Below are positions 33,989 through 42,908 of a stretch of 50,781 bases of DNA, one piece after another. The notes under the pieces were generated by a model that was given only the letters and a program-made list of their open reading frames with translations, had not been told where the DNA came from and made no database searches. The position numbers and the translations under genes are program-made. This stretch comes from a bacterium. GTDB taxonomy: Bacteria > Hydrothermota > UBA3073 > JACQXS01 > JAGMCI01. The stretch spans positions 1 through 50,781 of the forward strand of contig JASEGA010000015.1 of NCBI GenBank assembly GCA_030018315.1, written 5' to 3'. The number at the start of each line of letters is the position of its first letter. The first letter of the stretch is position 1.

Positions 33989-36814
33989 CTACTTAATTAT
34001 AGCAAACTTACCAATCTTATTTCCTATCTTTGACTCAATATGATAAATATATATTCCACTCGCCGGTATACGACCTTCAGCAGTCAAGATATCCCACCAT
34101 TCAGTACCACCTGCAGTGTTCACACCTTGTCCTGAAATCGTCGCCTTGTGTTCAATAGTCTTAATCAAGTCGCCAGCCAGTGTGTATATCCTAATTGTGC
34201 ATTCATCAGGTAGGTGTGTAAACTGAAGTCTCGAGTAATCTTTGCTACACTCCCAGTCATTTCTGACTAAAAGTGGATTTGGAACTACCCTAATATTGTC
34301 AAGATTACCTTTGCCGGCAAACTTAAACGATTTGCTATTAATTCTGAACACATTGCCAGCACCAGGAGCTTTATCACCTGAGTTATACACAGTCCATATC
34401 TCACCATCTTCAGGATGTACACTCCAATTCATAGGAAGTGGGTTAGCAGCTGGCTTATTAAAATAATAAAGACAGCCACAAATGTACATTCCTTTCCTGT
34501 AGTTTCTTTCAATTAGGGCTGTATCACCTGTGATAAAATCTCTACCAGGCTTGATACTTGAATAATTAAATGACCAAGAGTTTACACGGGCAGTGTCAAA
34601 ATTAACTTTAATATTATTTCCTATATCCCATACCTCACAAGTAAGAGTATCAGGGTTTCCATGATAATATTTCCACCTAATCTCAAAGTTTGTCCCCCTA
34701 AACGCCCATTTCTCAGTCCCACCGCCTGTAAAGCCACCTACTTTTAATGAATCGCCAGGATAAGCAGTCCCTATATCATTTGTCACCTTAATGCTATCGC
34801 AGCCAAATGTATTTGGGTCAACCTTAACATCCGCAGATACCTCTATTCCATCAAATATAGGAGAGACAACTTTACCCGTCCACATACCTTGTGCAGTATT
34901 TATAGGAATGGTCAAAACAGGAACTGGAGTGTCTCCATCAGTTACATCAAAAATATAAAAAGAATAAATAGGTAGTAAATTATTCTTATTTACTTGTGTC
35001 TCTTGGCACCTGATTTCATAAGCATGACCAGTAATGGCAGTCGGCACTTTTGCATCAGCTCTAACAGTGACAGCATTAGCCGCCCCTTGAGTGTGTTCAA
35101 CAGGTGTCTCCGGTGGAATATAATTTGCTGCCTCTGACCTTGGGACTGCTGTCTTCATCCCCTTACCACCTTGACTGCACTCCTGAGCAGTATACTCAGC
35201 TACATTTGGGCTTGCAGTTGTATTATAATCAAATGATGTCACAGCATAATAGTATGTGAAACCGTTCACTACTGAGTTATCTACATAAGAGTATTTTAAT
35301 CCTGTATTAGGAGACGCCCATGCAGTATCAATTGGGGTTAATTCATCAGGGAGCATTCTTATATCATCAGCTTTGTCACATTCACCTAAAAGGGTCCAGT
35401 CACCGGGAAAGCCAGTTTTACTTCTCCATACCCTATATCCTTGAAAATCATATTCAAGATATAGTGTATCACCTATTTCTTGCATTTTTGTGTAAAATGC
35501 ATCCGGTGTATTCTCAGGTGAATTATCCCATGTGAGAGTTACCTTGTGGTCTCCAGGTGTTACAGTGAGTTCAGGTGGGGGTGGTGGTCCTGGAAATAAC
35601 CAGCCAGCATCAAACATTGCCTTTGCAAGGTCACCCTCTGCTCTTAAATAATCTAACCCCCCTGTTGCTCCGTTAGAGAACATAACTGCGACAAGTAAAG
35701 TGTCTTCTTCACCCGGTGCTAATCTAAAAGGACCTGCTGCTTGAATCATACGCTTGTCACCAGGTACATTATCTACACTGTCACCAAATGGATTATAAGC
35801 ACCAGTTGTATAGTCATAACCAGCAAGCATATCGTATCGCTGGTTATCATTTGATGGCTCAACAGCACGTGTACACTTCTTAAATGCTGTCATTGGTAGC
35901 CTTTCACCAGGAAACACTGTATCTATTGCACCAGTAGGGTCGTTCCAGCCGTTAAGGCTGCCTACATAAACAGTGTCACTCGCCTTAGGTCCTTGAAGGA
36001 ACCTAAATGCCACATAATATGGAGGTGGATACTTCCAACCAGGTTCCTGTCCAACTGTATAAGTATAGCCAAGACTCCTACTTATATCAAGCCCGACAAG
36101 ATCGTTATCTGCATTCCCAATATCCATATCAGCATCTGCACCCACATACATACCCCTTAAGGTACGTGAACTAACATTTTTAAAAGCGTATTGGATAAAG
36201 ACAATGTTGTTGTTTACAGGTGCATTCCATGCAAATGCAAGCTGTTTAACTATAAGTCCGATAGGCTTTGTCTCCTCATGCTGAGCTTGCCACATATCAT
36301 TATACAAACAGTAAACATCCTGGTCAGATAGTATAATATTTTGACCAAGCGAATCTTTCAGTGGCCACTCTGCTAAATCTGTAGAATTTGTGCTAAAATA
36401 TAGCCTATCTTCAGGATGCGAAGATGCATTAGCTGCATGGTCAGCATTATGTTCCGGAGGACCCGGCATGAATTCAGACCTACCATTCATTGGATTGTAG
36501 CCTTGGGTTACTAATTTTTCTCCCCCCACAAGTGCACCTATCCACATACCAGCCCCAAATATATATGGACAGCCAGACCCTTTTGGCCATATTCCACCTG
36601 CGGTACCGGCTGCATTTTGACCAAATTTGCCATAGGTTGTTAGGGGTAGCTCAACATTGTTGATATCCATATTTTTTAACTCAAATAGTCTCGAGCCCTG
36701 TGTCCCACTTTGTGTTTTAGCAGTTGCTATTTTTGAGGAAAGTAAAAAGCAAAAGCTAAGTCCTAATATCAGCAGATTGCTTCGGCTGCGCCTCGCAATG
36801 ACAACATTACACAT
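33989..36814 (-). CDS. Large secreted protein with fibronectin-III-like region and C-terminal sorting domain
   Basis: 941 aa from ATG 36814, chosen because AGGAGGTG is correctly spaced; a GTG at 36820 lies inside that site. Signal peptide (~MCNVVIARRSRSNLLILGLS) whose Arg-rich start is encoded by the TGTCATTGCGAGG repeat. The N-terminal half is unassigned (GGIWPKGSGCPYIFGAGMW, PGEEDTLLVAVMFSNG). A fibronectin-III-like stretch is near ~420-550 (PPPPELTVTPGDHKVTLTWDNS, YYYAVTSFDYN). The C-terminus (VVPNPLLVRNDWE, IRIYTLAGDLIKTIEH, GIYIYHIESK) is a FlgD-Ig/T9SS-like domain. It sits between the receptor and PorV-like genes. Confidence 0.75.
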   Translation of the reverse strand: MCNVVIARRSRSNLLILGLSFCFLLSSKIATAKTQSGTQGSRLFELKNMDINNVELPLTTYGKFGQNAAGTAGGIWPKGSGCPYIFGAGMWIGALVGGEKLVTQGYNPMNGRSEFMPGPPEHNADHAANASSHPEDRLYFSTNSTDLAEWPLKDSLGQNIILSDQDVYCLYNDMWQAQHEETKPIGLIVKQLAFAWNAPVNNNIVFIQYAFKNVSSRTLRGMYVGADADMDIGNADNDLVGLDISRSLGYTYTVGQEPGWKYPPPYYVAFRFLQGPKASDTVYVGSLNGWNDPTGAIDTVFPGERLPMTAFKKCTRAVEPSNDNQRYDMLAGYDYTTGAYNPFGDSVDNVPGDKRMIQAAGPFRLAPGEEDTLLVAVMFSNGATGGLDYLRAEGDLAKAMFDAGWLFPGPPPPPELTVTPGDHKVTLTWDNSPENTPDAFYTKMQEIGDTLYLEYDFQGYRVWRSKTGFPGDWTLLGECDKADDIRMLPDELTPIDTAWASPNTGLKYSYVDNSVVNGFTYYYAVTSFDYNTTASPNVAEYTAQECSQGGKGMKTAVPRSEAANYIPPETPVEHTQGAANAVTVRADAKVPTAITGHAYEIRCQETQVNKNNLLPIYSFYIFDVTDGDTPVPVLTIPINTAQGMWTGKVVSPIFDGIEVSADVKVDPNTFGCDSIKVTNDIGTAYPGDSLKVGGFTGGGTEKWAFRGTNFEIRWKYYHGNPDTLTCEVWDIGNNIKVNFDTARVNSWSFNYSSIKPGRDFITGDTALIERNYRKGMYICGCLYYFNKPAANPLPMNWSVHPEDGEIWTVYNSGDKAPGAGNVFRINSKSFKFAGKGNLDNIRVVPNPLLVRNDWECSKDYSRLQFTHLPDECTIRIYTLAGDLIKTIEHKATISGQGVNTAGGTEWWDILTAEGRIPASGIYIYHIESKIGNKIGKFAIIK
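36774..36803. repeat. TGTCATTGCGAGG...GCAATCT repeat translated as signal-peptide n-region
   Basis: The interspersed element is read in frame as VIARRSRSN at the start of the CTD cargo protein, providing the positive charges of its signal peptide. Confidence 0.75.
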
Positions 36815-36833
36815 TTTCACCTCCTAATCATTG

Positions 36834-36878
36834 TGGACGGGGTTATCCCGCCTCTACATCTCTGTTTACATCAATGAT
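36834..36878. repeat. Intergenic GGACGGGGTTATCCCG palindrome and a copy of the CATTGATGTAAACAGAG repeat
   Basis: Lies between the TonB receptor gene (stop at 36880) and the next gene. The GGACGGGGTTA element also occurs at 39826-39848. Confidence 0.7.
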
Positions 36879-36879
36879 T

Positions 36880-39711
36880 TTAGAAATTGACACATACTCC
36901 AACCTGTATTCTTCTTGGGTTACCATAAATGTATGGGTCATTGGTGTAATCCTTGTAGCAACTCACATAAGAGTTGTACCACTCATCCTTTGTTATTTCA
37001 CCATTCTTGTCAATGTCCCGTCTTGTATCGTATGAGCCAGAATAACATGGGATTGCATCTTGATACCCTGTTGGCCATGTCTCACTTATAAGCCTATCAT
37101 AATCATACATCATGCCGCTATCATCAGGTTTACCAGTTACAGGGTATACATTTTGGATATTCTTCCGGTTAAACAGATTGGTTATCTCACAGAATAAAGA
37201 ATAACTGAGCCCAAAGAACTTGACCTCTTTATTTAACCTAATGTCTGTAGTTATCGTCCAGGGCATCCTCTTAGAGTAAATGTCGCCTATAATACGCATG
37301 GAGGCATCTCTTACAGTATAAGGAAGACCACTACCTGCCTGTGTCAATATGTTCAAGTTAAGGTTTTGTAGTGGATAAATAGAGCCTACTCTTATTCCAG
37401 ATTTATCCGGAATATTAAAATTAAGATTTGCTGATACTGTATGACGCTGGTCAAATTCCAAATAGTATTCTTTCTGTGGCAGCACTACAGGCTTACCAGT
37501 AACAGGGTCAGGTGGTATATTAGCAATGTAATCATAATATGCCTGTGTTGAATATGAACCAGTTCCTTTGGCTTCAGATAAGCTATAGGAGAGCTTACCA
37601 GAAACATAACCCATCAACCTTTGAGTAAGTACAATTTCAAATCCTTTTACATTACCGTAATCTACACCCTCATAAATAGTATACACTTTTGGCTGAGCCG
37701 GTATCAGACGAGCCGCAAGTATATCGTAAAGGTCTTTGTAATAGGCAGTTAGGTTTAATGCAGTTGTCAGTGATAGCTGATGAGCAATACCAATCTCGTA
37801 TTGAGTTGTCTTTTGAGCTGCTAAATCAGGATTCCCTATACGAATCCAGCCACCCCTTAGCTCCATCAAATTCCTGCCTACATATTCATAGAGACGCTGA
37901 AGTTCAGGCACCTGAAAGAATTGACCATAAGATAGATGGAATACAGTACGCTCTGTGACAGGATATGAGATACCAAACCGTGGTGATAGCTTATATTTTG
38001 GCTTAGCCCACACCTTACCAAGTAGAGGCGCGTACGGGTCTATAAATTTTTCTGCTTTTGAGTCAAGATAATCAAACCTTAGACCTGCATTCACAATGAA
38101 ACCAGGATACTCAATTTTGTCTTGAATATAGGCAGCACCTTGTATAGGATAGTATTCATACTGGTCAAAATAAAGGCAGTTTGATATAATTGTATCTGTA
38201 GTGTCGGGTCTGGTATAGATATATTGCCCTATTTCATACTTAACATCGTTCCGCTTGGCTTCAAGGCCAAACTTTACCTGATGATGTCTTGCAATCTGGC
38301 TTGTAATGTCAAACTTGCTATTTATGTAACTTGATTCCCTATCACGCCACAAGCCAGGACTCCCATGAACAAAACCCCATTGAGTGCCACCAGGAACACC
38401 CCATGGATAATCAGCATTGTATGGGGCAGTTGTTGCTCTTACAGCATGTTGATTGTATGTCCACCAGGGTCTAAACTTAACATCTTCCCACCATTGCCTA
38501 TCTTTTTCATACTCCCAATCTCTATGTCCTTGTAAAAGATGAGTCTTAAAGTAAGCTAAACCAATTGTGTAAAATGTAGATTTCGTCCACATATGTGTTA
38601 AAGTAGCATTAACCTGACGCGCTTTCTCAAACCTTGTAAGTCTATTCTCCTTTGTTTGATACTTTTCTTGGTTTTCACTTTGCTGACCAGCATCAGGGAG
38701 ACCACTAAAAACAGCATACTGACCTTCTTGGGTACGGGAGAGGAAGCCACCGAGTGATAGTTTTATAAGTGGAGTAAATTTGTATGTCATCTTACCCTGA
38801 AATGAGTAGAACTCGCGGTCTGTTAATGGTACCGGGAAAAAATACGACTGCCAGCGCTCCCTCGAATTTACCTCACCTGATAAGAAATAATTTGCATTCT
38901 TAATAAATGGACCGCCTATACTTGCTTCGTAACTATTTAAACCTTGGTCAAGATAGCCAGTAAATATTCTGTCTGTCCTGTATCTTGTCATACCCTCACT
39001 CTTAACTCCCTCTTTTGTGACTAAGTTGACTACACCTGACATAGCCTCACCATACTCTGCATTGAAGCCACCAGTTAATACCATAACCTCCTGTATTGCA
39101 TTCATATTGATATTAGCACCAGCTCTGCCAAGAACAGGGTCCTGAATTGACATCCCATCTACCATATAAATAACCTCACCTGACCTACCGCCTCTGATAT
39201 GAATACCACCAGTTGCACCAGATGCACCACCAGCCGAACTTAGGACACCAGCCTGCTGTGAAACTACTGCCTGATAGTCATGTACAGGTTGACGCTCTAT
39301 TTCTTCTGTAGTTATCACATGGGTTGTAGCAGTCGCATCCTTGAGTACCATTGGACGCTTAGCTGTCACTGTTACACCTTCTACTTTGATTACTGTTGGC
39401 TTAAGCTCAAAGTCTAATGTAGTTGTGAGGTCCATAATAGACTTGACATCAGTCTTAGTTACAGGCTCATAACCAATCATTGTCGCCTTCACTGAATATG
39501 TGCCTACAGGGACATTTAATATATAGTAATAGCCATCAATATCAGTTGCCGCACCCATAGTTGTACCCTCAATCACCACATTTACGCCAGGAAGTGGGCT
39601 ACCCATTGTAGCATCTGTAACCCTACCTGCAATCTTACCAGTTACCCCTGCAAAAGTAAGACTTGTGCAAAACAACAAGAGTATAACACCACTTAATCTC
39701 TTTATACACAT
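36880..39711 (-). CDS. TonB-dependent receptor with carboxypeptidase-regulatory-like domain and EF-hand loop
   Basis: 943 aa. Signal peptide (to ~21), a carboxypeptidase-regulatory-like/CNA-B sandwich (~22-115: GKIAGRVTDATMGSPLPGVN, DGYYYILNVPVGTY), a plug with GGIHIRGGRSGEVIYMVDGM and FNAEYGEAMSGVVNLVTKEG, and a 22-stranded-barrel-like remainder ending in Phe (VGVCVNF), as outer-membrane barrels do. Residues 899-910 (DIDKNGEITKDE) are a complete EF-hand calcium loop before the last strand. Substrate unknown; no TonB/ExbBD in the window. Shine-Dalgarno AAAGGAGG. It heads the cargo, PorV-like, lipoprotein run. Confidence 0.9.
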   Translation of the reverse strand: MCIKRLSGVILLLFCTSLTFAGVTGKIAGRVTDATMGSPLPGVNVVIEGTTMGAATDIDGYYYILNVPVGTYSVKATMIGYEPVTKTDVKSIMDLTTTLDFELKPTVIKVEGVTVTAKRPMVLKDATATTHVITTEEIERQPVHDYQAVVSQQAGVLSSAGGASGATGGIHIRGGRSGEVIYMVDGMSIQDPVLGRAGANINMNAIQEVMVLTGGFNAEYGEAMSGVVNLVTKEGVKSEGMTRYRTDRIFTGYLDQGLNSYEASIGGPFIKNANYFLSGEVNSRERWQSYFFPVPLTDREFYSFQGKMTYKFTPLIKLSLGGFLSRTQEGQYAVFSGLPDAGQQSENQEKYQTKENRLTRFEKARQVNATLTHMWTKSTFYTIGLAYFKTHLLQGHRDWEYEKDRQWWEDVKFRPWWTYNQHAVRATTAPYNADYPWGVPGGTQWGFVHGSPGLWRDRESSYINSKFDITSQIARHHQVKFGLEAKRNDVKYEIGQYIYTRPDTTDTIISNCLYFDQYEYYPIQGAAYIQDKIEYPGFIVNAGLRFDYLDSKAEKFIDPYAPLLGKVWAKPKYKLSPRFGISYPVTERTVFHLSYGQFFQVPELQRLYEYVGRNLMELRGGWIRIGNPDLAAQKTTQYEIGIAHQLSLTTALNLTAYYKDLYDILAARLIPAQPKVYTIYEGVDYGNVKGFEIVLTQRLMGYVSGKLSYSLSEAKGTGSYSTQAYYDYIANIPPDPVTGKPVVLPQKEYYLEFDQRHTVSANLNFNIPDKSGIRVGSIYPLQNLNLNILTQAGSGLPYTVRDASMRIIGDIYSKRMPWTITTDIRLNKEVKFFGLSYSLFCEITNLFNRKNIQNVYPVTGKPDDSGMMYDYDRLISETWPTGYQDAIPCYSGSYDTRRDIDKNGEITKDEWYNSYVSCYKDYTNDPYIYGNPRRIQVGVCVNF

Positions 39712-39735
39712 GCTACCTCCTTTCTATATTTACGC

Positions 39736-39848
39736 TTGCCCTACTACACATTATTCCAGTAGGGCAAACCTTTGGGTTTGCTTTATTTACTTGCCCTACT
39801 AAATTACTGTGATTGCAACCAGTAGGGACGGGGTTACCCCGCTCCTAT
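39736..39848. repeat. Intergenic island of nested palindromes
   Basis: AGTAGGGCAA (39758-39767) pairs with TTGCCCTACT (39791-39800), enclosing GCAAACC/GGTTTGC (39764-39781). A further TTGCCCTACT lies at 39737, and CGGGGTTACCCCG with flanks AGGGA/TCCT ends at 39848. No gene is present; it separates the sialidase-fold gene from the TonB receptor gene. Confidence 0.75.
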
Positions 39849-39859
39849 AATAGAAAATT

Positions 39860-41539
39860 TTACTTTAAAACTACTAGCTTCCTTATAGAACTGGTAGTTC
39901 CCGCCTGTAGCCTGCAAAAATATACACCATCTGCCACTACTGAGCCAGAATCATCTTCTCTATTCCACGACACAGTATGGACACCTGCGTTTACTTTGCC
40001 ATTTACAAGTACTCTCACAAGCCTACCTGCAATATCATACACATTAAGAGAAACTGTTCCCGCCAATGGAAGTGCATAACTTATTGTAGTAACATTACTT
40101 ACAGGATTTGGCTTGTTCTGGTTAAGGATAAACGTTGTCGGAACATTAGGACTACTTTCTTCAACTCCAATAACTTTCCAAAATCCATTAACCCACGCAG
40201 TATCAGATGAAACAGAGTAATGCCATAGGGGATCAGGTCCTGCATTTAATGCTGTATAATCAACATAAAGCATATGAACACGAGAGCCTACAGCTTCTGC
40301 AATTTCTACTCCCCACTCATCAACATCTGGAGTATTAGTTATCCTGACAGGATAGAATACACTGTCATTCCTGATACCTACAAGATAGATATCAGCAAAA
40401 CCAGTTGCTGTGTCAGGGTAGTCAATGTAAGTTATATAAAAATAACCATTACCATCTACCCCAATTGATGGACAATCTGCATTCCCAAGAAATGTAGCAC
40501 CTGTTGTATCCAAATCTGGAGTCACTTGTGTATGAACCCAGTTACCATTTTTCATACAGCTAAAAAATGTAGCACTCTGTGGAATTGTATCACCGGCACC
40601 AGTCACATATATGCCTGCTAGACAAACAACAGTGTAAGGTTTATTATTGTGCACAATGCAATCATACCTATACCACCAGCATCCTTGGTCATATCCGGAT
40701 GGGTCAGTTGCCATAAGCCTTGCTGGAGTAGTCCAGGTAGCACCTCCATCAGTAGAACTTAGATAGTATGGAATTAAATATCCAGTTAATGTATCTTCAA
40801 CTCCATTAATAAGTCCAAATAGGTAGCCACCCGATCCACATGCCACATCCATTGCATCAGTAGCATTATGGAAAAGTGCACCATCAACTACCCGAGCCGG
40901 TGGAGCAAAACTTACACCCCCATCAGTAGACTTAGAGAGCCAATCATGGCCAGTATTCAAATCCCAGCCAACAATATACAGATAACCATTCTCATCTATG
41001 TCTACACTATGAAAAAAGCAGTGAGTGGTTGTAGTATCATCTAATAAAAATGGAGCCCACCACGAACCTGCAGCATAATCATCGTCTCTTGTAAAGAAGC
41101 CGGCACCACCACCAAGATTTTGCTCATAATACCCTATATATGGAATAAACCCAGGGTCTACTGCTAATCCCGGATACCTTGCTCGATAGCCAAGTCCAAG
41201 TGGCCCCATTGAAGTCCAGCTTGTACCACCATTAGTAGAAGTAGCCCAATGAAGGGCATAGTTTGATGCCGGGGGTGCTAAATATACAACTTGAAGATAG
41301 TTAGTTGACGGGTCATATATAATACTCTTACAAGACATACCAGCTATAGTGCGAATGTTGTCTACAGTTGCTATTGAGTCACCTACTTGCCTAACTCCAC
41401 TCCGTAGTGAACCACTGATTACAGCCTCTCTATTAGAAGTTGGCTCCACCTTAGGAATTAATGACTTATTAAACCCTGCAAATGCAAAAGAAGATAATAA
41501 AACAAAACCTATCATCCCTACTAATATCTTTTTTACCAT
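39860..41539 (-). CDS. Secreted sialidase/BNR-fold beta-propeller protein with C-terminal sorting domain
   Basis: 559 aa. Signal peptide ending near SSFAFA. Repeated Asp-box-like blocks (TSTNGGTSWTSMG, KSTDGGVSFAPPA, SSTDGGATWTTPA) define a BNR/sialidase-type propeller; the catalytic Arg triad of true sialidases cannot be confirmed, so it may only bind glycans. The last ~85 residues (NQNKPNPVSNVTTISYALP, LNVYDIAGRLVRVLV, GVYFCRLQAG, KLVVLK) are the FlgD-Ig/T9SS-like domain, the clearest example in the window. AGGAGG before the ATG. Confidence 0.8.
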   Translation of the reverse strand: MVKKILVGMIGFVLLSSFAFAGFNKSLIPKVEPTSNREAVISGSLRSGVRQVGDSIATVDNIRTIAGMSCKSIIYDPSTNYLQVVYLAPPASNYALHWATSTNGGTSWTSMGPLGLGYRARYPGLAVDPGFIPYIGYYEQNLGGGAGFFTRDDDYAAGSWWAPFLLDDTTTTHCFFHSVDIDENGYLYIVGWDLNTGHDWLSKSTDGGVSFAPPARVVDGALFHNATDAMDVACGSGGYLFGLINGVEDTLTGYLIPYYLSSTDGGATWTTPARLMATDPSGYDQGCWWYRYDCIVHNNKPYTVVCLAGIYVTGAGDTIPQSATFFSCMKNGNWVHTQVTPDLDTTGATFLGNADCPSIGVDGNGYFYITYIDYPDTATGFADIYLVGIRNDSVFYPVRITNTPDVDEWGVEIAEAVGSRVHMLYVDYTALNAGPDPLWHYSVSSDTAWVNGFWKVIGVEESSPNVPTTFILNQNKPNPVSNVTTISYALPLAGTVSLNVYDIAGRLVRVLVNGKVNAGVHTVSWNREDDSGSVVADGVYFCRLQAGTTSSIRKLVVLK

Positions 41540-41659
41540 TTTAACCTCCTATTCAAACTACTATTTCCTAATTTTTATTTCCTGTTTCCTAATCTTACTC
41601 CTCTTTTCTCTCACCTCCCTTCCAAGCTCTTTTTAATACCTTGCCTTTATCACCCCCTT

Positions 41660-42181
41660 TCATTCCACCTCAGGCGGATTATTTGTCTCCTTATCTGTAT
41701 CTTTCTGTGATGTTAGGGTACTTCGTGAGCTAACCATTTTAGCTTTTCGATAGTCAAAGTAATAAGCTCCATCAGGATTACCGAATACTATGCTCTTGTG
41801 TAAATCTTTAGCTTTTATTCTTAGTGTGAAAGTATTAGCATTACCTGTGTAACTGAAAGAGGTAAAGTTTGATGTATCAGGCAGTGTCATATATGGTTTG
41901 CCACTGGGATCTACAACATTATCTACAAATACATTATAATCTGCTATAATACACCCGTCTCCATTAGGTGTCTTGTTAACAACATCATAAGTAGAATAAT
42001 CTGCATCAAATAAACTTAGTGCTTTTCTCATACAGTTAACATCAGCTTCTGCTGCAGTTATCTTTGCACGATCCCTAATTCTTCTAACACTTGAGATTGC
42101 AATAGTATTGATAATACCAAGAAGCACAACTACTACTATCAGTTCAATTAATGTAAAACCGTGAGCACTTTTTTTAAACAT
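41660..42181 (-). CDS. Type IV pilin/pseudopilin (GspG-like)
   Basis: 173 aa. Prepilin site HG/FTLIELIVVVVLLGI (cleavage after Gly8, Glu at +5), followed by the usual N-terminal helix and a small globular C-domain (GKPYMTLPD, DGAYYFDYRKAKM). Could be a type II secretion pseudopilin or a type IV pilus subunit; no assembly genes are nearby. The polar tail (SQKDTDKETNNPPEVE) is unusual. Downstream is a 120-bp C/T-rich gap with no gene. Confidence 0.85.
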   Translation of the reverse strand: MFKKSAHGFTLIELIVVVVLLGIINTIAISSVRRIRDRAKITAAEADVNCMRKALSLFDADYSTYDVVNKTPNGDGCIIADYNVFVDNVVDPSGKPYMTLPDTSNFTSFSYTGNANTFTLRIKAKDLHKSIVFGNPDGAYYFDYRKAKMVSSRSTLTSQKDTDKETNNPPEVE

Positions 42182-42206
42182 AAATGTAACAGTTTAGTTT
42201 TTAAAA

Positions 42207-42273
42207 AACCACAGATACACGCAAATAATTAAAATTTCATTTAATCTGTGTCTATCAGCGTTCATCTGCGGTT
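42207..42273. repeat. Inverted repeat AACCACAGATACACGC...GCGTTCATCTGCGGTT
   Basis: Upstream of the pseudopilin gene, related to 17378-17433. A transcript would form a long imperfect hairpin. Confidence 0.75.
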
Positions 42274-42338
42274 ACATTCATTTTCTAAAAAACTTACCTA
42301 TTACACATAAATTTAGATACAAAAAATAACATAATTTT

Positions 42339-42368
42339 TTGACTTGTCAAACAAAAAAATATTTTTTT
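42339..42368. repeat. TTGAC-TT-GTCAA dyad and A7-TA-T7 palindrome after korC
   Basis: TTGACTTGTCAA (42339-42350) provides a -35-like TTGACA/TTGACT in both directions. AAAAAAAT/ATTTTTTT (42353-42368) lies 3 bp past the korC stop and could act as a weak terminator. Confidence 0.4.
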
Positions 42369-42371
42369 ACT

Positions 42372-42908
42372 TTATTTATTATGTTTCCTATATTCATACC
42401 CTTTATTAAATGCATTAAGATTTAATTCTTCAGTTCCCTTTGGAACTGATGTCTTGATTGACTCACGCATACCGTCTACACTTACCGCATCACATTGGGA
42501 AGAAAAGAAACCTAACATTACCATGTTAGCTACAATTTTACGACCCAACTCCTCAGCAATACGGGTGGCAGGAATTTTCATAACTCTTTTATCTGTAGAA
42601 GATGGGAATACTAAGTCTTCATCTATTAGAATTACACCACCTTTTTTAACACTGGCAGAAAATTTGCTATAGCCCTCCTGTGACATAGCTATTAAAATAT
42701 CGGGCGTATCTACTAACGGATAATTTATAGTTGTATCTGATATTATAACCTGAGCTGAACACGCTTCACCCCCTGCCTCAGGTCCATAAGATTGGACAAG
42801 TGTTGCCTCCTTTTTGTCATATATTGATGCCGCTTTCCCAATAACATAGCCGGATAAGATTACACCTTGACCACCAAAGCCTGCCACTCTAATTTTGAGA
42901 GAGGTCAT
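42372..42908 (-). CDS. korC: 2-oxoacid:ferredoxin oxidoreductase gamma subunit
   Basis: 178 aa. GFGGQGVILSGYVIGKAA (10-27) and SYGPEAGGEACSAQVIISD are the signature of the gamma domain. Together with KorA, KorB and KorD it oxidises a 2-oxoacid with CoA and reduces ferredoxin. The ATG overlaps the korB stop by 4 bp. Substrate class (2-oxoglutarate rather than pyruvate or branched-chain) is inferred from the four-gene KorDABC order. Confidence 0.85.
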   Translation of the reverse strand: MTSLKIRVAGFGGQGVILSGYVIGKAASIYDKKEATLVQSYGPEAGGEACSAQVIISDTTINYPLVDTPDILIAMSQEGYSKFSASVKKGGVILIDEDLVFPSSTDKRVMKIPATRIAEELGRKIVANMVMLGFFSSQCDAVSVDGMRESIKTSVPKGTEELNLNAFNKGYEYRKHNK

